DNA of 64,000 bases, from NCBI GenBank assembly GCA_030549495.1, contig JAUIRK010000758.1, positions 62,001-126,000 of the forward strand, written 5' to 3'. A program made the translations under genes and the position numbers. The notes beneath the pieces were generated by a model. It was not told where the DNA came from. It searched no databases and saw only the letters and a program-made list of their open reading frames with translations. This DNA is from Nectonema munidae. Lineage: Eukaryota > Nematomorpha > Nectonematoida > Nectonematidae. Below, in pieces: positions 34,420 through 46,970 of this stretch. The stretch's first letter is position 1. Each line of letters starts with the position of its first letter.

Positions 34420-36500
34420 TGTTATCAAGGTAAAAATCATTACATTTATTCAAAATAGAGATATTTGGTCCTTTCAGTTTATTATAAATTTTCAATGGTT
34501 TGCTTAATCTCCTAGTATAATATATGGGGTTTTTATTATATTTAATCAACGAATGTAAATGCCAATTGAACTTTTTATAAAGAAAAACTCCTACTCTCTG
34601 CTTGAAAATTTCATCTAATTTTAACCACTTTTTATGAGTCTAAAAAGAAATAGAAACAGGGTACTTATTTGTGCTAAAGAAATTTTTTAATTATTTACTG
34701 ATGGGCTGAGCAAAGAAAAGTATTAGAAAGTATATGGATAATATGATTTTTAGTCCATTAATAATAATTGTATATGGAGTTCCTTTAAAATACAAGGTGG
34801 CCAATTATGATTTTAGGTTGATTAGGAAAGAAGTGAAACTCTTGTGTAAATATATTGGAATCAGGGCAATAAAAGATAATGGCGTGTTTCGAATTTTTTA
34901 TAGTTAAATCTACAAATATTGTTTGATGATTTTTAATATGGTAAGAGTAAGAGTTGGGCGTTAGGGTTAGGGTTAGTGTTATATGAGGTTAGCACAAATT
35001 AGTCACGCCCGTAAGATTTACACGGGTATTGCTCAGACATCCTTCTGATTAGACAACATGGTGGAGAGTATTTCATTTTCGATCAAATGTAGGAATTCGA
35101 TTTCGGTTATTTGTAGTCTGGAGGAAGGAAGAACGTAAAAATTGGCTAAGTTATTTCTGAGCTATCGGGTGTGTATTTTGACTCTTTTCAAGTCTAAATA
35201 AGTTACGGATCTTTAATAAGGTGGATTTGAAGGCATTTGTTTTGCAAGCCAGGCTAAGTTATAGTTATCGAGTATATTTGAGTGAAGTAGATCAAAATAA
35301 GTTGATAATGGGGTGAGTTAATAAAGATGTTGTGTACAAAATTAAATTTAAAAAAATAAATGGATCAATGATTATTTTCTACATAAGGTAAAATTCCAAG
35401 GTAATCTTTTCAGAAAATTGATTAAAAACAAAAAATAGTAAGTATTTTCACTTAAAAAAAGTCTTTGTTCGTGTAAATACACGTTTTTCCATATGGTTTG
35501 CAAAACGTAATATTACTAAAATTTCATGGAAAAGTATTACTGTAATAACAGAATTTTGTGTAAGGAAATCAATTTTTGAAGAATAATACAAATGAAAATT
35601 TAAATATTCATTAATAAAGATGAAGAATACATCGATGGACGATTTATAGCTGATGCATTAAATACTTTTTCATTGAAAAATTCAAGAATTTGATATATGA
35701 AAATGAATGTCGTATTAATTAATATGGAACATCCCTATTTTGCCTTAATGAGAAATCTCATTAAACGATGTCCTTATTAGTATTAATTCAGTCAATAACC
35801 ATAATTTCTATGGACATACATCTAAATTAATTAAGTATTTACCACTTATATGTTCTCCCTTATGTCATATTTCCCATAAGTTAAAAGAAAGTTAAGTATC
35901 CTAATTATTTTAAAATTTCAAAAATTATCCATATTGCGAAAAGAGGCTCTAAATCTGAATTGAATAATTTTAGGCGAAAAACTATTATTCTGTGAGTTAG
36001 TTTCTGGATATATGTATTGTTGGTGTGAAACAGGATGAGAATGCCCTTTTCAAGATAATTGCTTATGATGTAGGGTGTTTGTTATCGGTGAGATTATTGA
36101 TGATTGCAGAATGCTAGAAATGTGGTCGTTGCGATGATTTGGTTATTGAGTGTTTTTTTGAGAACAGTTAGTGTTTTTATTTGGCATGAAAATTGATTAG
36201 AGAGTATTAGATTAGAAAAAATAAAAGAATTTCATCTATATAAATTATAAAATTTTCTACAAACGAAGTTATTCCTCACATAATTGCAAATTGTTTCATT
36301 GCAATATAAGTCAAATTGATTTTTCATCTCTCTATTGTATTAGTAACAGCAACTTTGCTTTTTAATATTTTATAAACTTATATAGTCTTAAAAAAAGTAT
36401 AAAAAATTTAAAGAGTTTTTTTTACAAAAAAATTTCAAAAGATTCTGTTTGTAATCAAAATAAAATTAAGTACAAAAAAATTATTGTTTTACAAATAAAA
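34420..36500. other. AT-rich stretch without recognised gene
   Basis: No coding signature. A short GTTAGGGTTAGGGTTAG at about 34963 looks telomere-like but has only about two and a half units. Confidence 0.4.
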
Positions 36501-36689
36501 TATTAGAAATCCTAAATACTTGTATTTTTCGCGTAGATTTGCTGAAAAAAAGGAAAATATTTTGAAATTGATTAGTGGCATTTTCGATGTCAAACTTAAA
36601 AGTACGATTTCTTTCCAATCTGAAGATTTCATCCCGCATATTTCACAAGTTAAAACACCTAATGCTTATCACTACTTTATTATATTCTT

Positions 36690-37830
36690 TTTTCATCCTA
36701 GGTCTTACTATCAATGAGATACGAATAGCAGTTTGTTCACTAAATAATATTAAATCAAGCGGATATGTTGAAATTAAATTAAGGGTAATTATTTCTTCAT
36801 TAGCTTTTATCAAAAAACCTCTTTTATTCCTATATAATTTATTACTTTCATGTGGTATTTTCACTAACTCTCTAAAAATGGTCAAAATTATTCCCCTAAC
36901 CCTAAATAGTAAAGGACTTTCATTGTCAATTTTTAGACATATTTCGGTGCTTTCTAAATTTTCTAAAATATTTAAAAAAATTGTCTTTAAAAAATGTTTT
37001 CTTTTATCGAGAGATTTAATTTAATTTTGCCACAACAATTTGCTTTTCTTCACGGATCCTCTACGAAAAGGGCACTGCTTAATTTTTGTTTCAGTATTTT
37101 TGAGAGTTTTTATGGTAAAGATTTATCTTTTGCTGTATGTCTTAACTACGAAAAACTTTCGATATTTTAAACCATAGTTATTTATTGCCCAAGTTTTATA
37201 GACTAGAATTTCACTCACGCTTTCTCACATGGCTTTGAACTTATTTATAAAAGAGATTTTTCTTATAGTAAATATTGAACGCTTATTTATGATGATGACG
37301 TTACAATTCTTTTAAAATTTTTGGATTTTAAGCTTGTTTTCTATGTTATCATCAATATTTGTGATTCTCTTTGGTCAAAAATGAACCTCTTAACTATTAA
37401 TTACAAAAAATGTAGATATATGATCTTCTCTACTAGATCTACAAAGTTTAATTTCTCGATAAATCTTTTTTAGAAAGAGTTTCTGATTTTAGTTTTCTAG
37501 GTGTTATTCTTAGGGAAAAATTTTCTTGTGGGCTCCACATAATAGCTATCATTGTTAAAATTTTTTGTTTCGATGTTGTCTTGAGTAAAATTGAAAAACT
37601 CATTTCACCCAGAATTCTAAAAATACTGTAATAGCTTATATTTTTCGATATATTACTATGCCTATATATTTTGGGGCTCCTCCAACTAACATTTGATTAA
37701 CATTTTCATCGTCAATCCAATTAGTTAAAAGAATCGAGACTTATAAGGCCTTACCAGACTCAAAATTTTTTAAGTCTTTAGATAGAAGAAAAAAAAGAAT
37801 AGAATTTTCCACTTTTATGAAGTTTGGTGG
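36690..37830 (+). pseudogene. LINE reverse-transcriptase relic (Jockey/CR1-like)
   Basis: Plus strand. INEIRIAVCSLNNIKSSGYV, PLLFLYNLLLSCGIF, NSLKMVKIIPL and the degenerate FRHISVLSKFSKIFKKIV match the RT fingers of non-LTR elements (I-K-S-x-G-x-D-x-I; S-L-x-x-G-x-F-P-x-x-L-K; Y-R-P-I-S-L-L-x-x-x-S-K-I-x-E). Further on, about 37660-37790, MPIYFGAPPTNI and VKRIETYKALPD correspond to the post-RT region. Frame changes are numerous after 37020, and the catalytic Y-A-D-D box is unrecognisable. No 3' tail was defined. Confidence 0.7.
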
Positions 37831-38719
37831 ATAAATATTACTTATTGAATTTAATTGTTAACTATTTAAATAAAGATTTTGTCATAGTTCTCTCTCTATT
37901 CACAAGATCAAAATTTCATAAGTTTATTTTGTAATTATATTCTTTCGCTCTCTTTTCTTCTCACTCAGTTCTTCCTTTTAGCTGTTTAAAAGAAAAGATA
38001 AGTGTTGCGATCTTTAAAACCAACGAAAATAACAGTGTTGGAATTTAAACAAATTTTATTTTAAAAATTATATTTATAATAAAATATAGTTGTAAGTACT
38101 GATAGAATTTTTTTTTAACTGTTGCGTCCATTTTATATTTTAAAATATTTTCCTCTGATAAATGAACTTTCTCCGTCAACGGGGGTTTTCTCTAGGACTC
38201 AATAAATTAGAGGTAATCTTGTATAAACTAGTCTCATATCCTATTACAAACTCAGTAATGACATTGATGAGGATCCGAAAGAAAAATTTAAAGTCATTTA
38301 AAATAATCAGATTAGAAATTGCTCTGACATATCAAAGATTCTTTAAGATGATTTTTGATGAGTAAAAAGATAATTCTGTTAAATTAGAGTTAAATAATTA
38401 TTACAATAAAAAAAAATATTTTTTAATTTAATTTTTTGTTTTGTCAATATTTTACTCAAATTGTATAAAAATTAAACTTAGGTTTTTTTTGTATATTTAT
38501 AAACACTTTTATCATTTTGAATCAGGTTTTTTATTTTTATAAAAATATATTAAAATTTTAAATGAAAAAGCGAATTTTATTTATTGAAAGGTTTGTCTCC
38601 TCCCTAAGTTAGCAATTGAGGCAAGCATATCAACCTACTTTCGAAAGTGCCTAGATATATCTACCTAAAGTGTTGTCTCCATCCTTCTTTTTTTTTTGGG
38701 AATTATGACCCCTTTAATT

Positions 38720-38826
38720 GATATCCATAGTCATAAGAGGAGAATAAAATAGTGTGTCTATCGCATCAAATATTTTATGTCCATCACGATAGACTTTTTT
38801 TCTTCCTCTTATGACCATGGACATCG
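38720..38826. repeat. Hairpin, about 107 bp
   Basis: Arms GATATCCATAGTCATAAGAGG (38720 on) and the reverse complement of CCTCTTATGACCATGGACATC (ending 38826) pair, with further inner pairing of TCTATCG with CGATAGA. A small foldback element or structured repeat. Confidence 0.65.
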
Positions 38827-39382
38827 TGGTGTCCGAAATATTAAATTAATAAAGCTTCTGCATTTTGTATTGTTCTATTTTTTTCTAGATATATTTCAAG
38901 AACAAAATGTTTTGGCTTTTCAACTATAGCATTCTAATCGTGTTGTGAAAATTTACTACCCTTTCTGATAGCACCTAAAATCTATCTGAATTTGGCAACT
39001 TTTCCACTGTAATTTTTATTCTTTAAATTTAGCTTGAAAGTGAAAATCGGTTGTTTCGAATCAGTTTCTTTTAATAAATTGATATTTTAAAAAGGTCTTG
39101 CAGAGTCGATTCGCATAAAACGATTGATATATGATATAATTTTCAGCAAAATTTTTATTTCTCACTTTATACTTTTATTTAAAATATTTAGTGCTATCTG
39201 CATCTATAAAAAGTAACGAATAAGCTATATATGATGAGAACAGTTTAAAATAAATTATGTAGGATTAAAAGATTGTAAAATTTGGTTGACCCCTTCAGCT
39301 TAATTTGTATAAAACTCATTGAGAAAGAAAGCAGACAATAGAAAACAAATGCTTGAAAGGGTTAAGAAAAATATTTTAAATA

Positions 39383-39440
39383 TATATTGGAACACATAAC
39401 ACTTATGCATACATGTTTTTCCAATAAACATGGCAACTTT
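39383..39440 (-). repeat. Fragment of the satellite-associated tail repeat
   Basis: The reverse complement of this segment matches 45103-45160 (core GTTGCCATGTTTATTGG ... CATAAGTGTTATGTG), which borders satellite array A. It is cut off on the right by a piggyBac MITE. Confidence 0.8.
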
Positions 39441-39442
39441 AA

Positions 39443-39560
39443 CCCCTTGAGCTCCAGAATTTTTAAGACTATTTTTCTGCTTTTTTTTCATTATATTTTA
39501 TGCATTTAACTCATACCATTTTAATTTCTTGTGGCGCGTCTAATGCTGGTGCTCAAAGGG
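39443..39560. mobile_element. piggyBac MITE, variant ends
   Basis: 118 bp between TTAA at 39439-39442 and 39561-39564. Ends CCCCTTGAGCTCC and GGTGCTCAAAGGG are inverted repeats. The interior is diverged, and resembles the copy at 22279-22400 in its ends. Confidence 0.8.
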
Positions 39561-39564
39561 TTAA

Positions 39565-42030
39565 ATCTTGCATCAGAGATATATGCATCAGACTTTGCAT
39601 CAGAGATATGTGCGTTGAATCTAAGACAAAATTAGCTTTGGATAGCTGCTTAAATATCTGAAATCCTTCATTTAACTTTAAAACTTTTATAAAGTGTAAC
39701 ATTTGTTTTTGATAAATTCGCATACTGCTTAATGAGCAGTGAATGCCCTAAGTCAGATTTTTTAATTCAAGACGAAACAGAATTGCCCTTTTTTGAGAAC
39801 CATCTTAATTGGAATCGTAGTGAATTTTGGTATCCACAACATTTGTAAACTAATTCCTCATTTAAGATTTAAACTACGAAAGCGTTAGCTTTAGATTCAG
39901 TTGTGTTTTTGATTTCTTATAATGACGCCCTTATCTTTCCAGTTATGGTAGAATATTCCTTCCTTGTATGTAATACAGACACAAAAGAAGATTAATTGCG
40001 ATCAGTTTTAAATCAGCTTACAAGGATAAATATTGGCTCGGGAAAGCCATAAGCAAAATATTTTATTCGTTACAGAAATATCTTGGTATATACTGGATAT
40101 CACATATCCGATAGATTTAAAATACATTATTCTAATATTTAGATAATGATAAATCGGCTGAATATCCAGTCGGGTTTAAAATCAATTGTTCGTAGCTGAT
40201 TTTAGACCATGCTTTGTTTTTTTTTAATTCTGATGCCACACGAAATATTTAATCTTTAATATTCAAAGTTTTACTGAATTCACGTGAACGAAGCTCAAAA
40301 GGCCATACTTATGAATTAAAAGGCAAAAATATAAAATATTTCTTTTTTCCGTAATAAATTTTTATCCTAAAATGATAATGCAAGATAAAAATTTAGTTCA
40401 TCACGAAAAGATTTAATGAAATCCTTGTGCGTGATGCCTGCTAAAGATAGATATATTAGACAACCATTTATTCACATTAAGCCTCAATTTCCTTGTTTAG
40501 TGATATCCAATTAATTTCATTTCTTCAATAATAATAAATCATTTACAGTACCAAATATTCAACTAAATATAAAGATGGAAATGGCAGCAACAAATTTCTA
40601 GCAAAAGCGGTTTTATTTTGTATTAAAACACTCCTAAATCTAAAATGCTACCGTATCGAAATATCTGAAATATCCAATTGGCTGTATCACCACCATTGGC
40701 TGTTGGAAAATTAATTTGTTTAGATGAGAAAATCTTTCTTTTGAATTCTAATATTTTCAGATGATTTACAATGAATCGTAGGGCAGCATCAGCTATATTT
40801 TATTTTTAAACAGTAAAACTGATCGAAACTTTTGTCAAAAATATGTTTGGCATGCTTGAATAAACTTAAAAAGACCAAATATCCTTGTGTTTGCATCCAC
40901 CATAGTTTTATTTGATTCTTCGAATTGTTTATCCAATTCTTAAATAACTAAAAAAGCTTTAATTAAAAGGTTTCAATGATTAATTAATCGAAAAAAATTA
41001 AGTAGCAATGAAAAAAAATGGAAAAAATTTACATAAAAAAGAAAAAAAAGATGTAAAAAACTTAAGGAGTTTAGACAATTGTTATATGAAATGAGTTGTG
41101 TATAGAGGTATAGGTGAGTACACATAAAAGTAAGAGATTATATATAAGTGTGTTAGAAAATTTAAAAGTTAAAAAAATGGAAAATATAATAGATTTTTCG
41201 CTATATATATACATTATGCATATGAAATCAAAAAAGGGGTAATTTATTTGCACCGCTTGAGTGGTATTTAGAGTGAAGAAAAAGATTCATAAGTATTAAT
41301 GAATTAAATGATAGTGTCAAGTACGGTTTATTTTATGAGTAACAGATTTTTTGAACAAATAGTAGCTACGAAAGTCGAGAAAAAAGACTAAAACATCAAA
41401 TAGTTCTATGAATCCTTTCAAGCAATTCCTCTTGGATAAAATCACCTTACTTTTGTAAGTGTGGAGTAGAAGTTTCATGTCGTCTGCATTTTAGTTTCCA
41501 CGCAAAATTGCTTGAAGAGACGCTCACATTTTGCATGATATTATTGCTACATCTTATAACTGAATTTAGTACTTCATTCAGAACAGAAGAAATATTTTAA
41601 TACACTAAGATCTCTCTCTCTCTCTGAATAACACTGTGCACAAAATCATTTAAGGATTTTAATCTTTCATGAATATCAAAAACCGTTTTTTTCCCAAGCA
41701 TAACAGGAGCACCACCTGCAGCCCGAGATGTTATATTTTTATTGACATTTCGATCATTTTTTAGCTTACAATATAATTTAACTGGTTTCTAATGATTTGC
41801 ACAATATCATTTTATTAGTTGTATCCATTTTTTTCTTTTGATAATTGAATTAAATAAAAATTTACAAAACTAATTAGTATCAAAGTCAAGAGTTTTTCCA
41901 GTGTTGCTTCCAATCCCACCATAACCCCGGATAACTGCACAGATTTTATCAAGTCAAATGACCTTGCTTGTCATTCTAATTACATCTCTGACTTCTAACT
42001 CACTGGTCTCCCAAACTGGAGTCCACGATG
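39565..42030. other. AT-rich stretch without recognised gene
   Basis: Only a short (TC)n run near 41612. No coding signature or repeat end recognised. Confidence 0.35.
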
Positions 42031-42038
42031 CCCTGGGG

Positions 42039-43130
42039 CAGGGTTTCTCAATTGTAGGCGAATCGCCCACTTCTAGGCTAAAATGGAATTGAGGTGGGGA
42101 ATTTTTTTTGCTTTTGAGGCCTGATTTTATAGACTGTGTATTTTTTTTAAAAGAATGAAATATCACGACTCACTTGAAATTTTGTTTTACTGCATTAACT
42201 TCTGATGGGGAAGAGGAACCTAAGTGTCTTTTGTGTTCTGAAATGTTTACATCCATTTTTTAAAGTCCGACAAGTTAAAAAGACACTTGAAAATGGAGCA
42301 TTCGAGTTCAGTAAACAAAACTATAGACTATTTTAAACATCAGGCTGAACTGTTGCACAAATTTAGGTTTCATAACATAGGAATGTTTTTGCAAAATATT
42401 AAGTGTTGTTTGAAAGCGTTCTATAAAGTTTCAAAAAAACTTGTCAAAAAGTCCCATGGCATAAGAGAACAGTTGATATTACTTTGCTGCAAAGATATCA
42501 TATTGAAGGTGCTAAGAAGTTCTCAACTCGAAAAGTTTAAGCATATCTTCCTGTCAAACGGTACCGTTAGAAGGCTAATAGAAAAGATATCTAATAACAT
42601 TACCGTTAGAAGTCTAATGGGAAAGATGTCTAATCACATAATGTCCCAGGTGGTTTTATTAATTCGGAATTCGATTTTCAACTTTTTTGCAATTCAGCTT
42701 GATGAAACGACGGATCCTGCCAATTTAGCTCAGCTTTGCGTTTATGTACATATGTATATGAGAAGTACCTGGTAGACAAATTTTTGTTTTGCAAAACTTA
42801 GCAGCAGAACAACTGCAGGACAAATATTTGACAAGATTGGAAATTTTTTACAGCACATGGTAAGCCGGAATATGGACTTGGAGTGTGTACTGACCGCACT
42901 CTGGCAATTCCTTGTTGTTGTTCTAGTTTTCAGACTCTGGCCAAGCAAAATTCTTCAGATGTAATCGGTACCCAGTGCGCTATTCATCGCCAAGCCTTAA
43001 TAATGGAAACTATACCTGATGAGTTGCAAAATGTTCTCAATGAAGGCATTAAAACAACCGTCTATTTCATTAAAGAAAATGCTTTCAACTTTTGTTTGTT
43101 TTTTTTTTTTAAAAAAAAAAATTTTTAAAT
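42039..43130 (+). pseudogene. Second ZBED5-type hAT relic with a 5' terminal repeat
   Basis: It begins CAGGGTTTCTCAATTG, a typical hAT end. A BED-finger region follows (PKCLLCSEMF near 42210), then SVNKTIDYFKHQAELLH, the FFAIQLDETTD segment with a conserved Asp, then LGVCTDRT (where T-D-G is expected), TQCAIHRQALIMETIPDEL and IKTTVYFIKENAFNF. The last matches the I-V-N-F-I-K-S motif. Several stops and frame changes occur, and the catalytic region is altered. The sequence is cut off by the low-complexity tract at 43090, so the C-terminal half is missing here. Confidence 0.78.
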
Positions 43131-43252
43131 TTTAAAAACCCTCTCCCCCCAAAAATGGGGGGGGTTTTTTAAAAAAAAAAGTTTTGAGAGAAATTTGAAA
43201 AAAAACCCCAAAATTTTCAAAAAAAACAAAAAATTTTATAATATGTGTTGTG

Positions 43253-43290
<38 letters not shown>

Positions 43291-43350
43291 TTAAAATTTT
43301 AATTTATTGAAAAAAAAAAAAAAAGAGAAAAAAAAAAACAAAAAAAATAA
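43090..43350. repeat. Homopolymer-rich tract, probable assembly artefact
   Basis: Runs of T, A, C and G (for example a T run of about 27 at 43252-43278, and CCCCCC followed by GGGGGGGG around 43145-43165) alternate with almost no normal sequence. It begins in the middle of the hAT coding relic. This pattern is typical of a collapsed or low-quality join rather than a biological repeat. Confidence 0.5.
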
Positions 43351-43629
43351 GAAATAATGAGGGTTAGAAAAGAAAAATTTTGCTCCATTTTTACATGTGA
43401 ACAACGTATTTGTTGATATTTGTCTTTCATACCCTAAAACCTTATATTATTTCCCATTCTGTGTGTAAATAATTGATAACAGTGCTTAGCTGCTTGAATT
43501 TTATACTCAAATAATTTTTTAATTTTCTCAACATACATAACTTTGGCACTTGCAGTTTTTTTTCGAACCAATACTGCTCGTTCGTACGCTTTATCGCTCT
43601 TTCCCAAGATTTTTCCATATTCTTTCTCA

Positions 43630-43874
43630 CGCTACTTCGAGCTCTTCACCCCGAAGAATTTGAAGTATATCCTCTCAGCTCAGATGAGTGTGCCTCCAAT
43701 ATTTTTGACCAAAATTTCGTTTATACTGAAAACGTTTGGGAATAAAAAGAGGAAATAAATGATACTCCGATAGCCCCAGATGGATTCAATCTTTTTAGGA
43801 CCCTCACCACGAGTGGTAGAACTTTATCAAGGAATTGTAGACATCCTTCTTTGCGCCCATGTTGCCCATCAAAT
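43630..43874 (+). pseudogene. Unidentified coding-like remnant
   Basis: Plus-strand reading of RALHPEEFEVYPLSSDE, then FDQNFVYTENVWE and, after one stop, INDTPIAPDGFNLFRTLT. The reading has balanced, non-repetitive amino-acid use and a higher GC content than its surroundings over about 80 codons, so it looks like decayed protein-coding DNA. I do not recognise the family; the neighbouring hAT relic suggests transposon origin. Confidence 0.35.
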
Positions 43875-43989
43875 GAGGCATAAGCATATGAAAGAAATGA
43901 GTGAAATTTTCAATCTTTTTTTCACGTTTAACTATTTTTTACACTGTAATGTCCAAAAAGGAATGCAGAAATGAAGAACGTGGACGATA

Positions 43990-45075
43990 GTGTATTAAAA
44001 AAATAATTTTAAATCTGAAGTATATTTTTAGTGAGAATTTTATGCTAAATCAAAATTTTAATTATCAAAAATGAGTTTTTGAGAAGTTAATTTTTTTCTG
44101 AAATGTCAAGCTTGATGGATAATTCCACACATTCTTGCGCCCTAATTGCTAAAACTAAGTCCTTAAACGAGCTGAGCATCGTAATAGAAAAAAAAATAAA
44201 AAAATATATTTTATTTAAAATATAAAAGTATGTTTATGAGATAATTTTCAGGCATACATCACAAATTCTATTTCCATTTTGATACATTTTTTCAGAGTAA
44301 TGCTCAAAACTCACCCTAAAAATAGTAACAGCATAGTGAATTTAGTTTAGAAAATATTTTACTTAAAATGTCAATAAATGTTTTTGAAAAAAATTTTCAT
44401 GCGAAACTAACAAATTTGATTGACATTTTCACATCATAATAAAATCGAGTCCAAAATTGTAATCAGCATGGTGATCTAGTTTAAAAATATATCTTATTTA
44501 AAATATAAATAACATTCTAGGAAATAATTTTTAATCGTCAACCACAAATATGATTGACATTTTACGCTCTAATTGCAAAAAAATGTCCGAGAAATCAAGA
44601 ATAAAATGTATATAAATGTTTTTTGAGACACTTTCTTGGAGAAAATTTTCAGATCTAATCATCAAAATGGAACAGGTTAATTGCCAAAAAAATCCGCATG
44701 CTTAATTTAGTATAAAAATATGTATTTTTTTTAATTTGAATAATATTCCTAGACATAATTTGTAGGCGTATACCATAAATTTGATTGACACTTTTCAGAA
44801 TTTTTCACAATCTAATTGCGAAAATCGAGTAGGGAAATGAAGTCAGCATGATTGAGTTAGTATAAAAATATATATTTTATTTATAATTTAAATAATAAGC
44901 TTGGTCACAATTTTAAAACGTAAACCGCAAATTAGATTACGCTTTCATAAATTTTCGCAGCTTAATTGCGGAAACTGCGCCGAGAAATGTAATCATCATC
45001 ATGGTCGATTTAGTATAGAAAAATTAATTTTGTTTAAAATTTGAATGGCTGTTTTTGTAAGCAACTTTATACTTA
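43990..45075 (+). repeat. Satellite array A, about 150-bp monomer
   Basis: About seven degenerate copies. Recurrent landmarks are GCATGGTGATCTAGTTTAAA-like (44466), AATTTAGTATAAAAATATG (44702), GAGTTAGTATAAAAATATAT (44855) and the phrase ACCACAAATTTGATTGACA. Most spacings are 135-150 bases. The array runs into a non-tandem tail of about 330 bases (45076-45400). Confidence 0.8.
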
Positions 45076-45400
45076 ATCAAAATTTTGATTGACATTTGCT
45101 ACAAAGTTGCCATGTTTATTGGAAAAATATGCACGCATAAGTGTTATGTGTTCCAATAGATATATGATTATAAAATTTCAAGAGTGTATCTAATGTAAAC
45201 ACTAAGTTATAAGTCATCATAGGCATAATATAAAAAATTTGTCGAAAAAAATGTATATTTGATTTTAATTACACTTTTTGACATGCGAAGGTCATTCAAC
45301 TACCGTGAAAATAATATCAAAAGAAAATAAAGTCTGAAGGCATATGATTCTGGCAATTTTGTACAATACAAATTTTTGTTGAGGTCACTGATATGGTTAA
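45076..45400 (+). repeat. Tail repeat flanking satellite array A
   Basis: It contains GTTGCCATGTTTATTGG (repeated inverted at 39383-39440) and GGTCATTCAACTACCGTG, which recurs in reverse complement near 48262-48285, next to array B. Array and tail therefore travel together. Confidence 0.7.
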
Positions 45401-45543
45401 GCGGCGTTGTTTCATTGTATATTACAATTCCCTATTTTCGGCCATCCAAGTGCGCTGAAGCTTCTCTCTTTGGAAGCGACTGATACGCTTGATGATCAGA
45501 TTAGTTGAAGGAGGAGCGTTGCAATTTGTGATGCCACGCTTAA

Positions 45544-45665
45544 CCGGTTATCGACCACAGTCGACATATGTCTACTTTACAAAAATTTGAATCGTCTGCT
45601 CTTATTAATGCTCTTTAATACACATCTTCTGCTTTACATTAGATATCGTCTGATTATTCTGGTTG
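45544..45665. mobile_element. MITE, CCGGTTATCG-type ends, TTAA-flanked
   Basis: 122 bp between TTAA 45540-45543 and 45666-45669. It shares GTCGACATATGTC, GAATCGTCTGC and CTGCTTTACA with the copy at 46013-46145. It shares its right TTAA with the next MITE, so one inserted beside the other. Confidence 0.75.
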
Positions 45666-45669
45666 TTAA

Positions 45670-45766
45670 CCCATTTAAGACCAAGCAAAGCAGACGATAT
45701 CTAAAAAAACGCAGACGAAGATAAAATTACTTATGTTCCAAAATAGGAACATTGGTTGTAAATGGA
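45670..45766. mobile_element. piggyBac MITE, main family, adjoining another MITE
   Basis: Starts CCCATTTAAGACC after TTAA 45666-45669 and ends GTAAATGGA before TTAA 45767-45770. The core AGCAGACGATATCTAAAAAA is shared with the 22041 and 60269 copies. It lacks the central 30-40 bases those copies have. Confidence 0.75.
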
Positions 45767-46012
45767 TTAACGGGTTAATTTGGTAGCCTGACTCTGTGAT
45801 ATCCACTTTTCCATGATATTGTCTAATGGCTAAAGCAGTTTATCGCTGCTATTGTAAAGTCTGGAAAACATTTTTTTTGAAGAAAGGGTATGCAGGTCAA
45901 AACAAAGAGGGAGATTTGCCTCGTTTAGAATAAATTCAAGAATAATTTGCCAAATAATACAAAATATATATTTTTGCTTATTCATTAACAAATTCTCTGA
46001 TGCCACGCTTAA

Positions 46013-46145
46013 CCGGTTATCGAGCACAGACGACATATGTCGACTTTACAAAAATGTGAATCGTCTGCGTTTATTAATGCTCTTTAATACGAAATTTCTG
46101 CTTTACACTACATATCGTCTGTTTATTCTGGTGATCGTTAACGGC
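46013..46145. mobile_element. MITE, CCGGTTATCG-type ends, TTAA-flanked
   Basis: 133 bp between TTAA 46009-46012 and 46146-46149. Closely matches 45544-45665; even the ten bases before the left TTAA (GATGCCACGC) are the same in both places, so a larger segment may have been copied. Confidence 0.75.
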
Positions 46146-46446
46146 TTAATGTCAATAAAGGTTTGCAATTGATTACATAGCTATCATCTACTCGATTTAC
46201 TCAATCAATTTTCTCGATTTTATACATACGGATATATCAATATGCGGGCGCTATAAAAAAACGCTCGCGGGTGGGATGTTTCCACCCCCCCCCCCCTGCT
46301 TTGGAGTGAGGCAGTGCATTCATGTTTTGAATTTTAAATCAAAATAATATAGCTAAATTATAGGGCGTTAAAACCCCATTTTGTCCCTCCCCTCCCCAAA
46401 TTGGTTAAGGGGTGCAATTTCATCCCCTCTTCTAAGGTCTTTATGC

Positions 46447-46970
46447 CAGGGGAGGACATGTAAGAGCCGAGGATGGGGCGAGCGTCCCTTTTTGCCCCTT
46501 AATAATTTGAGTCGCACAAGCTTCAGTTCTTAATTGTTTGTTTTTATTTTCTCTTTCACTATCGTACCATTAATGCCTTCATCATGACAATAATGTCATC
46601 CTTAAAGTCATTTTGGAAATTGTCTTTATATAACTTTTACAAAAATACATTGATCGAAAAGTTAAAATCAATATAAAAAAATGGCCGCCAAAAAATTTCA
46701 ACTATGTGGTGTACTACTACTTTTCAGGCACTAAACTTTTTGGGATTTAATCTTTGCTGGGCCATGGTGACTCTCAACGAAGTTCTGAGTTTTCTATGAG
46801 TGCTAAAAGTTCGTTCAACTTCACAAAAACTAGCTGGAGAGACTGGAAGAAGTATGAGCAATCTTTTCACATTTATGTTTTTGCTACCCAAAAAAGTAAA
46901 AGAAACGAAATATAGCATGCCTCTCCCATACCCAAAAACTAGGGGGGGGGTGTGCTTGTCCCCTCGCAAT
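46447..46970 (-). pseudogene. hAT relic: dimerisation domain plus probable 3' end
   Basis: A minus-strand open frame at 46724-46970 carries KRLLILLPVSPASFCEVERTF-like sequence, then HRKLRTSLRVTMAQQRLN, the hATC signature of TTF-finger hAT proteins. CAGGGGAGGACATG at 46447 is a hAT-style end on the C-terminal side. The frame opens with residues unlike hAT (GDKHTPPLVFGYGRG), from a G-run at 46943-46950. The rest of the transposase is not visible upstream. Confidence 0.65.

Noticed and set aside
34214-34549. Open frames on both strands rich in Arg-Glu or Ser-Leu
   Set aside because: They are translations of the (GA)n microsatellite at 34263-34320.
34960-34980. Telomere-like GTTAGGGTTAGGG
   Set aside because: Only about two and a half units, and arthropod telomeres usually use TTAGG; chance is likely.
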